A DNA stretch of 64,000 nt. Source: Planctomycetaceae bacterium. GTDB lineage: Bacteria > Planctomycetota > Planctomycetia > Planctomycetales > Planctomycetaceae. How positions within the stretch are numbered: position 1 is the stretch's first letter; every line of letters begins with the position of its first letter. Position numbers and translations under genes: made by a program. The notes under the pieces were generated by a model. It made no database searches. It saw nothing but the letters and a program-made list of their open reading frames with translations, and was not told the origin of the DNA. The stretch lies in assembly GCA_041398785.1 (NCBI GenBank), contig JAWKUA010000017.1, positions 1 through 64,000 of the forward strand, read 5' to 3'. Below, one piece after another: positions 1-8,767 of this stretch.

Positions 1-136
1 GTCGGGCGTGATTCGAGGGATGCCGAGTTGCGACGGATGAGCGAGTCAACCGGTTTGACCATGCCGAAATTCGACATGGCACAGGCGGTCCATGTTGACG
101 CACACTGGCACAGCCAGTGCCACACGGGCGGCGGCG

Positions 137-176
137 ATTGCGGACTGATATTGCGCAGCTCGCCGGTGCGGAACGG
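137..176. repeat. Short dispersed repeat in the 5' gene-free stretch
   Basis: This 40-bp stretch recurs with a few substitutions at 3688-3727. Just before it, 103-119 is a short perfect hairpin (7-bp arms CACTGGC/GCCAGTG around a 3-base loop). Positions 1-394 contain no convincing gene on either strand; the reading frames present have no recognisable protein features. The two short repeats are the only structure I see. Confidence 0.5.
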
Positions 177-394
177 GGGGCCGGCGCGGAACGCGGCGCC
201 GCGAAGTCGCCCGGACGTCTGATTGAGCGGCATTTCTCTGCGAAGTCCGACGTCGACGGCTGGCGGATGGACGGCGGCTTTGGTAACAAACCGGTCAGCG
301 GTCGCAGCACGTCTCGTGTCCATCGCGGTTGACGCGATTGCTGCCATGGCCGCATGATCAAGCCGCAAATTCACGCCGTACAAAGGATGCAGCA

Positions 395-2602
395 ATGTCC
401 CGGTGTTCCCAGACGTCCGCTTCATGGCGGACCGTTGCCGTCACAGTCGCGGCGACGACGATGATTGTGACCAGTTCCGCCAGCGTTCAGTCTCAAGACA
501 AGGCTCCAGCAAGAATCTCCGCCACTGTGAAGCAAAATCTCGCGCCACCCTCCGATCTTTCATCCGACAACCCGTTCTTCGCGCCCAGTCCGCTGCCGTT
601 CCATACGCCTGCGTTCGACAGAATCAAGATTGAACACTATCAGCCGGCGTTCATGGCGGGCATGAAGCAGCAGCTTGCGGAGATGGAAGCAATTGCCGCA
701 CAGGATGCGGAACCCACCTTCGACAACACGATTGTGGCGATGGAGAAATCGGGAACACTGCTGACTCGCGTGCAGGAAGTGTTCTTCAACATGACCGGGT
801 CTCACACCAACGAGCACCTGCAGAACATTCAAACGGAAATGGCGCCGCTGCTGGCCGCTCATTCGGACAACATCCTGCTGAATCGCCGTCTGTTTCAGCG
901 AGTCGACCGGCTGTACAACGATCGCGACGGCCTGAATCTGACTCCCGAACAGCAGGAAGTTCTGCGTCAGCATCACGAAGATTTCGTCCGCGCGGGAGCT
1001 CGCCTGTCCGAACAGGATCAGAACCGGATTCGAACTCTGAACGAACAGCTTTCGACGCTGGAAACAAAGTTCGAAGACAACCTGCTGGCCATCACGAAGG
1101 AGCGGTCGGTCATTGTCGATGACGCTTCCGAACTGGATGGTATGAGCGAAGCGGAAATCGCGGCCGCCGCCGAACGAGCGAAGGATCGCAAGCTGGAAGG
1201 CAAGTATCTGCTGGAGATCACCAACACGACTCGCGTGCCGATCCTGACGTCGCTGAACAATCGCAGTCTGCGCGAACGCGTGTGGAAAGCGTCGGCCTAT
1301 CGCGGCATCGGCGAAAACGGAGGCATCGACAATCGTCCGCTGGTCCTGGAAATCGCTCAACTGCGGGCCGAGCGGGCGAAGCTGCTGGGATTTGCAAACC
1401 ATGCGGAATACAAGCTGCAGAACCAGATGGCGAAGAATCCCGACGCCGCCCGCAAAATGCTGACGGACCTGGTCCCCGGCGTCGTCGCTCGCGTCGAACA
1501 GGAAGCCGATGATCTGCGAGCCATGATGAAGAAGCTGGGAGCCAACCATGATCTGGCTCCCTGGGACTGGGAATACTTCGCGGAAAAGGTCCGGGCGGAA
1601 CGGTTCGAAGTTGATGAAGCCGCCGTCAAGCCATACTTCGAACTCGACACCGTTCTGAACAACGGCGTGTTCTTCACGATGAACAAGCTGTTCGGCATCA
1701 CGTTCCAGGAACGCAAAGACCTGCCCGTTTATCACCCCGAAGTGCGGGTGTTCAACGTGATGGATCGCGACGGCTCGCAGATCGGACTGTTCTACGCCGA
1801 CTTCTTCAAGCGAGACTCCAAGCGCGGCGGAGCGTGGATGAGTTCCTTCGTCGACCAGTCCGGACTGCTGCACGAGAAGCCCGTTATCTGTAACAACCTG
1901 AACATCCCCCGCCCGGCCGAAGGCGAACCGGCGCTGATCAGCTTCGACAACGTCACCACGATGTTCCACGAAATGGGCCACGCGGTTCACGGGCTGTTTT
2001 CGGACGTGACCTATCCGTCCGTTGCGGGAACCAATACGCCGCGGGACTTCGTGGAATTTCCGTCGACGTTTGAGGAAGACTGGGCCATTCAGCCGGGGAT
2101 CCTGGCCAACTATGCGAGGCATCACAAGACCGGTGAACCGATTCCTCAGGATCTGCTGGACAAGGTTATTCGCGCCAGCAAGTTCAATCAGGGCTTTGAT
2201 ACTCTGGAATATATGGCCGCCGCGATTCTGGACCTGGAATGGCACACGCTGTCATCGGACCAGATCCCAGACGACGTCGAAGCTTTCGAAGCCGCGACGC
2301 TGAAGAAATATGGCGTCAACATCGCTGCCGTTCCGCCAAGATACCGGACGCCCTATTTTGCTCACATCTGGGCCGGCGGCTATTCCTCCAGCTACTACGC
2401 GTATCTGTGGAGCGAAGTGCTGGCGGCTGATGCGTTCGCGTACATGAAGGCCGGCGGCGGAGCGACCGCGGACAACGGCAGCCGGTTCCGCGCGGAAGTC
2501 CTGTCGCGAGGAAGCAGCCGCGACCCGATGGATTCCTACAAGGCCTTTCGAGGCCAGGCTCCCACCGTCGACGCTCTGCTGATTCGCCGAGGCCTGAAGT
2601 AG
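395..2602 (+). CDS. M3 family zinc oligopeptidase / peptidyl-dipeptidase (Dcp/PrlC type)
   Basis: 735 residues. The start at 395 is preferred over an upstream in-frame ATG at 329 because it has an AAAGGA ribosome site and begins directly with a signal-peptide-like N-terminus (Arg, then a hydrophobic Val/Ala/Thr stretch to about residue 35), suggesting export. The catalytic zinc motif HEMGH is at residues 525-529, with the third ligand Glu near 554 in VEFPS, as in M3 thimet-oligopeptidase/Dcp enzymes. The C-terminal GGYSSSYYAYLW segment matches the substrate-binding Tyr-rich region of Dcp. The family cleaves short peptides. Length is normal for the family. It stands alone, with a strong hairpin 37 bp after the stop. 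Family assignment is secure; oligopeptidase A versus dipeptidyl carboxypeptidase is not decided. Confidence 0.93.
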   Translation: MSRCSQTSASWRTVAVTVAATTMIVTSSASVQSQDKAPARISATVKQNLAPPSDLSSDNPFFAPSPLPFHTPAFDRIKIEHYQPAFMAGMKQQLAEMEAIAAQDAEPTFDNTIVAMEKSGTLLTRVQEVFFNMTGSHTNEHLQNIQTEMAPLLAAHSDNILLNRRLFQRVDRLYNDRDGLNLTPEQQEVLRQHHEDFVRAGARLSEQDQNRIRTLNEQLSTLETKFEDNLLAITKERSVIVDDASELDGMSEAEIAAAAERAKDRKLEGKYLLEITNTTRVPILTSLNNRSLRERVWKASAYRGIGENGGIDNRPLVLEIAQLRAERAKLLGFANHAEYKLQNQMAKNPDAARKMLTDLVPGVVARVEQEADDLRAMMKKLGANHDLAPWDWEYFAEKVRAERFEVDEAAVKPYFELDTVLNNGVFFTMNKLFGITFQERKDLPVYHPEVRVFNVMDRDGSQIGLFYADFFKRDSKRGGAWMSSFVDQSGLLHEKPVICNNLNIPRPAEGEPALISFDNVTTMFHEMGHAVHGLFSDVTYPSVAGTNTPRDFVEFPSTFEEDWAIQPGILANYARHHKTGEPIPQDLLDKVIRASKFNQGFDTLEYMAAAILDLEWHTLSSDQIPDDVEAFEAATLKKYGVNIAAVPPRYRTPYFAHIWAGGYSSSYYAYLWSEVLAADAFAYMKAGGGATADNGSRFRAEVLSRGSSRDPMDSYKAFRGQAPTVDALLIRRGLK

Positions 2603-2638
2603 CCGCCGCCGATTCACCGCGTTCCGTCTCGATCCACC

Positions 2639-2666
2639 CCGTTCCAGGGCTCCAGCCCTGGAACGG
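2639..2666. repeat. Perfect 13-bp-stem hairpin downstream of the M3 peptidase gene
   Basis: Two 13-base arms (left arm CCGTTCCAGGGCT) enclose a 2-base loop. It lies 37 bp after the peptidase stop with no T-run, so it could be a factor-independent terminator of poor type or a dispersed palindromic repeat. A related half-site (AGCCCTGGAACGCG) appears near 12890. Confidence 0.5.
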
Positions 2667-2774
2667 TCTGCCTTGAAGGCTCCGCCTTCCCGCACAGTCG
2701 CTCGGCACTGCGCAACACACCGCAGGCCGCAGCCGCGTTGAGTCTGCGAGTGTTCACAATACCCGGAAACGTCC

Positions 2775-3666
2775 ATGCCAAAACTCACCGGTCTGATCGC
2801 CGCGACGTACACGCCGTTTCATGCGGACGGTTCGCTCAACACGAAACCGATTCCGGAGTATGTCGACTTCCTGCTGAACAGCGGCGTCAGCGGCCTGTAT
2901 GTCTGCGGCAGCACGGGCGAAGGAGTTTCGCTGACCGGCGATGAACGGCGTGTGCTGGCCGAAGCGTTCGTGAAGGCGGCGGCCGGGCGAGTTCCTGTGA
3001 TCGTCCAGGTCGGGCACAATTGTCTGCGCGAAGCTCGCGAACTTGCGACTCATGCGGCGGATATCGGAGCCGATGTGATTTCGGCAACCTGCCCGTTCTA
3101 TTTCAAGCCGGCGTCGGTGGATTTGCTGATCGCGTCGATGGCCGAAGTGGCTGCCGGCGGTCCCAATCTGCCGTTTTATTACTATCACATTCCGTCAATG
3201 ACCGGCGTGAACCTGAACATGACGGAATTCCTGTCGAAGGCGGCCGACAGCATCCCGAATCTGGCGGGACTAAAATTTACGTCAACCACGGTTCACGAAT
3301 TCCAAAGCTGTCTGAGCATTGACAACGGAAGATTCGACATCTTGTGGGGCTGCGACGAAATGCTGCTCAGCCGCTCTGGTCATCGGGGGAGCGGTCGGCA
3401 GCACATACAACATCGCCGCTCCGTTGTACCGCACGCTGATCGACGCGTTTGAATCCGGCGACCTTCATGCAGCCCGGGAGGCTCAGGCGAAGTCGGTGGC
3501 ATTCATCGAAATCATGGCCCGCCACCCGTTTCACGCGGCCGCGAAGTGCGTGCTGAAGAAACTGGGATTCGACTTCGGCACCTGTCGTCTGCCGCAGGCA
3601 TCGCTGGATTTGACTGATGAGCGTTCGTTGTTGAACGATCTCGACGCGATTGGATTCTTCGCGTAG
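2775..3666 (+). CDS. Dihydrodipicolinate synthase / N-acetylneuraminate lyase family aldolase (one frameshift)
   Basis: Class I aldolase of the NanA/DapA superfamily, about 297 residues when restored. The substrate-carboxylate loop GSTGEG is near residue 46, Tyr-rich FYYYHIP carries the catalytic Tyr, and the Schiff-base Lys is at about residue 167 in AGLKFTSTT. YYYHIPSMTGV is more like N-acetylneuraminate lyases than DapA. The reading frame changes near 3366-3375: the first frame runs to CDEMLLS, and a frame one base further continues with ALVIGGAVGSTYN to the natural end at 3666. Removing one base (a C in AGCCGCTC) restores a normal-length protein. I read this as one gene with a +1 indel, more likely a sequence error than a true pseudogene. 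Start ATG 2775. Confidence 0.85.
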
Positions 3667-3687
3667 AGCACCCCGCTTTCGGCATCA

Positions 3688-3810
3688 ATTGCGGACTGAC
3701 ATCGCGCAGCTCGCCGTCGTGGAACGGGATGCGAGACCTGACCTTGAACAAGCGACGGTTTTGGAGTGCGGCGACTTGTCGCCGCTTTAGGCGTGCTGCA
3801 GGTGAGAATT
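3688..3810. repeat. Composite of three short dispersed repeats
   Basis: 3688-3727 is the second copy of the repeat at 137-176. 3768-3785 is a perfect palindrome (GCGGCGAC-TT-GTCGCCGC). 3786-3810 (TTTAGGCGTGC...GGTGAGAATT) resembles the end of the dispersed element at 8490-8612 and 27382-27502. The remainder of the gene-free stretch 3811-4248 shows no supported gene. Confidence 0.5.
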
Positions 3811-4248
3811 GACATGCACGATGGTCTTCCAGGGCTATCGATGAAGTCCTGACGACGGCCCTGGAAGGCGATCGTACGGGCCACCACGCACAGCAACTCA
3901 CCTGCCGCTCGCTTTCGTTTTCCGTTGATCGGTGTTATCCGGTGAACCGTACGACGGACCGGACTTCGATGATTTCTGGAAAACCAAAGCGATGCTGAAC
4001 CATCGCACTCCATATGCCGGTTGCCGAAAGATTGGCGGCCCGTCGCCGCTGCCAGTGGGACGGATGCTCGTGACAGCACCCCGTTCAGGGCGTAAGCTGC
4101 TCACAGCGCCGCAACAGCGTGTGGAGCGATTTCGCAGGCGACCGGCGGCGCACGAAGCAGCAGCGTTCAAGACACGATCGATCCCGCTGGATTGACGCCT
4201 CCGGGTAGCTGGCAATTCGCGGTCCTGCATCCGACGGAATCACGCGGC

Positions 4249-4809
4249 ATGGCTGAGACATCAAGAGACACACTCGGTGAAGGCGCCTACTTCCGCCGCG
4301 AGGATTACGTCGGGCTCGCGCGTCGAATGGCGATTCTTGCTGTGGATCTGATGGTTCTCATTGTGTTGTTTTTTGTAATTGGCATCGTCGTCCTCAGCGT
4401 CACGGACATTTCCGACGAGCAGTTTTCCCTCCTGTTCGGAGTCATATCGTGGCTGTACCTCTCCGTTCTAAAGGCATCAAGAATCCGTACTGTCGGTTAT
4501 TGGTTGCTGGATGCCAGAATCGTCAACCTGAAGGGCGAAACACCATCGGTGTTCCGTATGACATTTCGATTTCTGCTGTGCCTGTTCGGTCCATTCTCGT
4601 TCATCTTTGATCTCCTTTGGGTCAGTACTGACGACCACAAGCAGACACTCCGCGATCGATTTTCCGGGACATGCGTCATCAGGCGGCATGCCGAACCCGC
4701 CGGACGAGCCGCGATTCGCCTTGTCTCTTACAACGCGCTCGGCTTCAATCTCACGTACCCTCAGGTGATGACGCCGAAAGGCGCGGCTGCCGCCGGAACC
4801 GGGACATGA
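4249..4809 (+). CDS. RDD family membrane protein
   Basis: 186 residues. An upstream ATG at 4192 is in frame, but the start at 4249 (MAETSRD) fits the family. The RDD signature is visible: GLARRMAILAVDLMVL (Arg-Arg and Asp in and before TM1), a second hydrophobic segment around residues 70-85, and the closing QTLRDRFSGTCVI that matches the Asp-containing end of RDD domains. Two to four membrane segments are expected. The function of RDD proteins is mostly unknown; some act in ion transport. The last 40 residues (after RRHAEPAG) lie outside the domain. Neighbours give no functional clue. Confidence 0.8.
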   Translation: MAETSRDTLGEGAYFRREDYVGLARRMAILAVDLMVLIVLFFVIGIVVLSVTDISDEQFSLLFGVISWLYLSVLKASRIRTVGYWLLDARIVNLKGETPSVFRMTFRFLLCLFGPFSFIFDLLWVSTDDHKQTLRDRFSGTCVIRRHAEPAGRAAIRLVSYNALGFNLTYPQVMTPKGAAAAGTGT

Positions 4810-4978
4810 GAAATGAGCGTTTCGCTTTGCGGACCAGAGCCAGAGCCGGCGCATCCGCACCCCTTCCGCATTCACGGCTCCTGACCGGGATTGCCGGCGG
4901 CGATTTCGAAATAACGTCGCGCTGCCCGGCGGTGCGTGTCCGGCTTTGGCGAGTTGCAGGATGTGAGTCCTGTTGCAA

Positions 4979-6013
4979 CTACAACCTTCGCAGGCCGTCT
5001 TCCTTCATGGGATTCGGAATGGCATCGTCGATCTCGTCGATGCGGCGCAGGGTTTCTGCATCCAGGATCAGTCCGTCGGCGGCGAGGCTTTCTTCGAGTT
5101 GTTCGACGCTGGTGGCGCCGATGATCGTGGAGGCCACGAAGTCGTGCTGTTTGCTCCAGGCAACCGCCAGAGCTGTCAGAGTGACTCCCAGATCGGCGGC
5201 GATGGGTTTCAAGCGTTCGACGGTTTCCCGCGTGCGGTCGTTCAGGAACCGCTGAGCCATCTTCTGCTGACGTTCTCCCGCGTTTTGATAGGCGGTGAAG
5301 CGAGCGCCGGACGGAAAGCTGTCGGTGTATTTTCCGGTCAGCACGCCTCCACCAAGCGGTGAATACGGCAGCAGGCCGACGTCTTCGCGACGGCAGACCT
5401 GAGCCAGTTCACTTTCGCAGCGGCGATTGATCAGGCTGAAATTGTTCTGCACGGTGTCGTAGCGGCACAGGCCGTGTTTTTCGGCGGCGGACAGACTTTT
5501 CATCAGGCCCCAGCATGTTTCATTGCTGCACCCGATGGCTCGCACCTTGCCCTGCTGAACGAGCGCGGTCAGGGCGTCCAGGATGTCTTCGTACCGAGCG
5601 TGGTGGTCCGGCCAGTGAGTCTGGTACAGGTCGATGTAGTCTGTCTGCAGTCTGCGCAGGCTGTCTTCGACGGCGCTGAAGATCTGCCGCCGGTCGAGTG
5701 CGGCGTGACCGTTGCGGATCGGCGGCACGAACCAGCCGTGAGCCGGGCCGGCGATCTTGGTGGCCACGATCACGGCGTCGCGCGGTTTGGTCTTCATCCA
5801 CCGTCCGACGATTTCTTCGGTCAGTCCGACTTTCTCTTTGCTGGGCGGCACGGGGTACAGTTCGGCCGCGTCATAGAAATCGATCCCGGCGCTGAACGCG
5901 CGGTCCATGATCCGGAACGAAAGCTGTTCGTCACATTGTTCGCCGAACGTCATCGTGCCCATGCAGATATCAGAAACTGAAATTCCGCTGTTGCCGAGTC
6001 GTCGTCGGTTCAT
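4979..6013 (-). CDS. Tas-like NADP(H)-dependent aldo-keto reductase
   Basis: 344 residues starting at ATG 6013, with an AGGA ribosome site 9-12 bases upstream; a longer in-frame start at 6064 would translate repeat DNA and is rejected. The AKR catalytic tetrad is intact: Asp48, Tyr53 (AAELYPV), Lys86 (ATKIAG), His133 (YQTHWPD). The segments GTMTFGEQ, LDRRQIF, DSLRRLQTDYIDLYQTHWP and SNET are very like E. coli Tas. It probably reduces an aldehyde or ketone in the cytosol with NADPH; the natural substrate is unknown. The conserved 30-bp module of a dispersed repeat lies only 19 bp upstream of the start codon, so this repeat is its 5' flank. Confidence 0.9.
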   Translation of the reverse strand: MNRRRLGNSGISVSDICMGTMTFGEQCDEQLSFRIMDRAFSAGIDFYDAAELYPVPPSKEKVGLTEEIVGRWMKTKPRDAVIVATKIAGPAHGWFVPPIRNGHAALDRRQIFSAVEDSLRRLQTDYIDLYQTHWPDHHARYEDILDALTALVQQGKVRAIGCSNETCWGLMKSLSAAEKHGLCRYDTVQNNFSLINRRCESELAQVCRREDVGLLPYSPLGGGVLTGKYTDSFPSGARFTAYQNAGERQQKMAQRFLNDRTRETVERLKPIAADLGVTLTALAVAWSKQHDFVASTIIGATSVEQLEESLAADGLILDAETLRRIDEIDDAIPNPMKEDGLRRL

Positions 6014-6032
6014 GACTGGTCCTGTTGCTATT

Positions 6033-6345
6033 CTGGCCGCGGCGGACACTGATGCTTTTCGCAACTCTTAGGCCTGCGGCAGATGAGAAGATACCCTCCC
6101 GTTTCAACGGGAGGGTCGAAGTTTGATCGCCGTGCAGGCGATCAAACGAGGGGAGGGCGTCCGCGCAACGGGAGTTCCCCGTGCGTGGCCTCCCCGCGAT
6201 CGAAGGCCTGAACGGCATTCGATCGGCGACCCTCCCGTTGAAACGGGAGGGTGAAGCTATTGTCGCTCTGCATTGGTCAATTCTCATCTGTCGATCGTCT
6301 TACGGTCGCGAGGCTGAATGACTCGTTTTTCCCCGCTCGCGGCAT
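6033..6345. repeat. Dispersed palindromic element, family A, copy 1
   Basis: About 310 bp nearly identical to 35052-35365. The core is 6093-6252: a 24-bp palindrome at 6093-6116 and its exact reverse complement at 6229-6252 form perfect terminal inverted repeats that are each also hairpins. Inside are a 10-bp stem (TTTGATCGCC/GGCGATCAAA, near 6122-6146) and a 7-bp stem (GATCGAA/TTCGATC). Outside the core are the motif CGGCAGATGAGAA on the left and its inverted relative on the right. No coding content. It looks like a MITE-type or structured repeat. Confidence 0.85.
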
Positions 6346-6422
6346 GGTATCGGAGTGGGGAAGGCGATGTTCGGAAGGCGGTTCCCGGGCAGATCCGCGC
6401 GGGAGGTTCCGCGGGCAGCGGT

Positions 6423-8345
6423 TTACAGATCCACGTCGTCGGCGAAGCTGGCTTCTTCCATGATGATCCGGTATCGCTCCGACGCGTCCTTGCCCAGAAG
6501 CTGATTGAAGGTGCTGTCGGCGTCCAACTGACTTTCGATGTCGACTCGCAGCAGGACTCGTGCTTTCGGGTTCAGCGTGGTGTCTCGCAGTTGAGCGGCG
6601 TTCATTTCGCCCAGACCCTTGAATCGCAGGACGGTGGCCTGCCGGTTGGCGGGCAGCGACGCCAGGATTTCTTCCTTTTCGGCGTCGGTCTGAGCGTAGT
6701 GGGTGGTCTTGCCGACTTCGATGCGAAACAGCGGCGGCTGAGCGATAAACAGTTTGCCCTGGCGAATCAGTTCCGGCATATGTCGAAAAAAGAACGTCAG
6801 CAGCAGCGTCGAAATGTGGTAACCGTCGCTGTCGGCATCCATCAGCAGAATCACGCGAGCGTATCTCAGCCGGTGGATGTCAAAGTTCGGTCCGACGCCG
6901 GTTCCCAGTGTTTCGACAATGTCGCTGATTTCCTGATTCTTCAGAATCTTGGACAGAGCCAGGGACTCCGTGTTCAGAATCTTGCCTCGCAGCGGCAGCA
7001 CGGCCTGAGTCGACGCGTTGCGACCCATCACAGCGGTGCCTCCGGCGGAGTCACCTTCGACGATGAACAGTTCCGAATCGTCGGCGTTCTTTGCCTGGCA
7101 GTCGACCAGTTTGCCGGGAAGATTGGTGCGGCGTGAGGCGGCGGATTTGCGTTTCACTTCGCTGATGGCGTCACGGCTTGCCAGGCGGGCTCGCGCGGCC
7201 AGCACGATGCGGCCGAGGATCGAATCGGCCAGCGTCGGATTACTGTTCAGCCAGTTTTCCAGCCGCCGGCCGGATCAGTCCGTCGACGTGTGAGGCCATT
7301 TCGGGATTATTCAGCCGTTCCTTGGTCTGCCCCTGAAACATCGGGTCGCCGTTAAAAACGGACAGGATGGCGACGATGCCTTCGCGAATATCTTCGGCCG
7401 AAATCGTGACTCCGCGGGGCTTGTAGTTGTGGACTTCAATGTAGTTGCGGACGGCTTTGACAAGTCCCGCCTTCAGTCCGTTTTCGTGAGTTCCGCCGCC
7501 GTGTGTGCGGATGCCGTTTACGTAGCTGCGAATATGCTCATCGGTGGATTCCGTCCATTTCAGCACCAGTTCCACGCGAGCCGTCTGGTCGTCGCGATCC
7601 GTGGAAAACAACTGTTCGTGAACGGACTTCTTGCCGCTTTCGTGAATGATCTTTTCGATGTAGGCGACGATTCCGTCGGGATGCGCAAGTTCGTGAGTTT
7701 CGTTGCGGAATTCGTCCCGGAAGACGATCGTCAGGCCGCCGTGAATGTACGAGATATCTTCCAGATGCTGACGAATGGTGTCGGAATTGAAGTGAATGCG
7801 GCGGAAGATATCGTCATCGGGCCGAAAGAAGATCTGCGTTCCGCGGCCTCGAAACGGCCGCATTTTCTTGACGGGAGCCACCGGTTTGCCGTACCGGTAT
7901 TCCTGCACCCATTCTCCGCCGTCGCGATGCACGGTGGCGACCATGTGCGACGACAGAGCGTTGACAACCGACGAGCCGACTCCGTGCAGACCTCCGCTGC
8001 GAGCGTAGTTCTTGTTGCTGAATTTTCCGCCGGCATGCAGCGTTGTCAGGATGACTTCCAGAGTCGACTTCTTCATCTTTTTGTGCTTGTCGACGGGAAT
8101 GCCGCGTCCGTTGTCGTGGACCGTGCAACTGCAGCCGTCCTTGTGCAGAGTCACCGTGATTTTGTCACATTCGCCGGCCAGGAATTCGTCGACGGAATTG
8201 TCGACGACTTCCCACAGCAGATGATGCAGTCCGCGGGCATCGACGCCGCCGATGTACATGGACGGGCGTTTGCGAACCGGTTCCAGTCCTTCCAGAACTT
8301 CGATGTCGTCGCCGGTATAGGCGGATTTGTGGCGGTTGTGCTCAT
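6423..8345 (-). CDS. Type IIA DNA topoisomerase subunit B (GyrB/ParE family), frameshifted
   Basis: The ATPase subunit of gyrase or topoisomerase IV. The N-terminal GHKL domain is clear (EGLEPVRKRPSMYIGG, VDNSVDEF, DNGRGIPV, GLHGVGSSVVNALS). The C-terminal part has TOPRIM EGDSAGG and metal-binding MDADSDG, then FKGLGEMN. The two parts are in different frames: after VDGLIRPA near 7260-7272 one surplus base breaks the gene, and removing it gives LENWLNSNPTLADSILGRIV. The restored protein is about 640 residues, normal for this class. The start is unclear: ATG 8345 has a good AAGGA ribosome site but is in another frame than the domain, so a second indel near 8315-8340 is likely. Naming GyrB versus ParE is not possible without the partner subunit. 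Confidence 0.85.
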
Positions 8346-8489
8346 GGACATCCTTATGCAGACAGCGGACATTCGCCTCCCGGCAAATGAAGCGGCGGCG
8401 GTTTTCGGACCGCGACCGCCGCAGGAGTATCGCGGAAAACGGAAGCGTCGCAACTGAAGAGATTCGCCGACAATTCAAAGAACAGCGCA

Positions 8490-8612
8490 TTAAGGCGAGC
8501 GACAGATGAGCTGTTACCTGCCCGCGAGCCGCACGGCGCCAGCCGCGGTTGTGTTCGCAGAGAACCGCGGCCGGCGGCTGGCGGGTAGATTCTCATCTGC
8601 CGCACGCCTAAA
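8490..8612. repeat. Dispersed palindromic element, family B, copy 1
   Basis: About 123 bp, the reverse complement of the copy at 27382-27502. Ends are imperfect inverted repeats around GGCGWGCGRCAGATGAG followed by TACCTGCC/TACCCGCC; the middle holds short inverted repeats rich in CCGCGG. It lies between the topoisomerase gene (minus) and the FHA phosphatase gene (plus), so it sits in their shared 5' region. The rest of 8346-8767 has no supported gene. Confidence 0.8.
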
Positions 8613-8767
8613 CAGGGGAACCGCCGCATGCCGGTTCGCCAGGTGTTGTGGAACGGAGCGGCGGCGACTAAAACGTCCGTCTGGCAGATCCTGCCAATCG
8701 GGAACCAGGGCCGCTGACGATTTTCGCGGACGCTTGTTGCGACGCAGCCGTTATCGGTGAGTATTCT

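Noticed and set aside
560..2245. 561-codon open frame on the minus strand across the M3 peptidase gene
   Set aside because: It lies opposite a gene with full catalytic motifs, has no family features, and reflects the GC-rich codon structure of the true gene. The same holds for long antisense frames at 11305-12582, 20979-22469, 29009-31276, 39351-41465 and 59968-61272.
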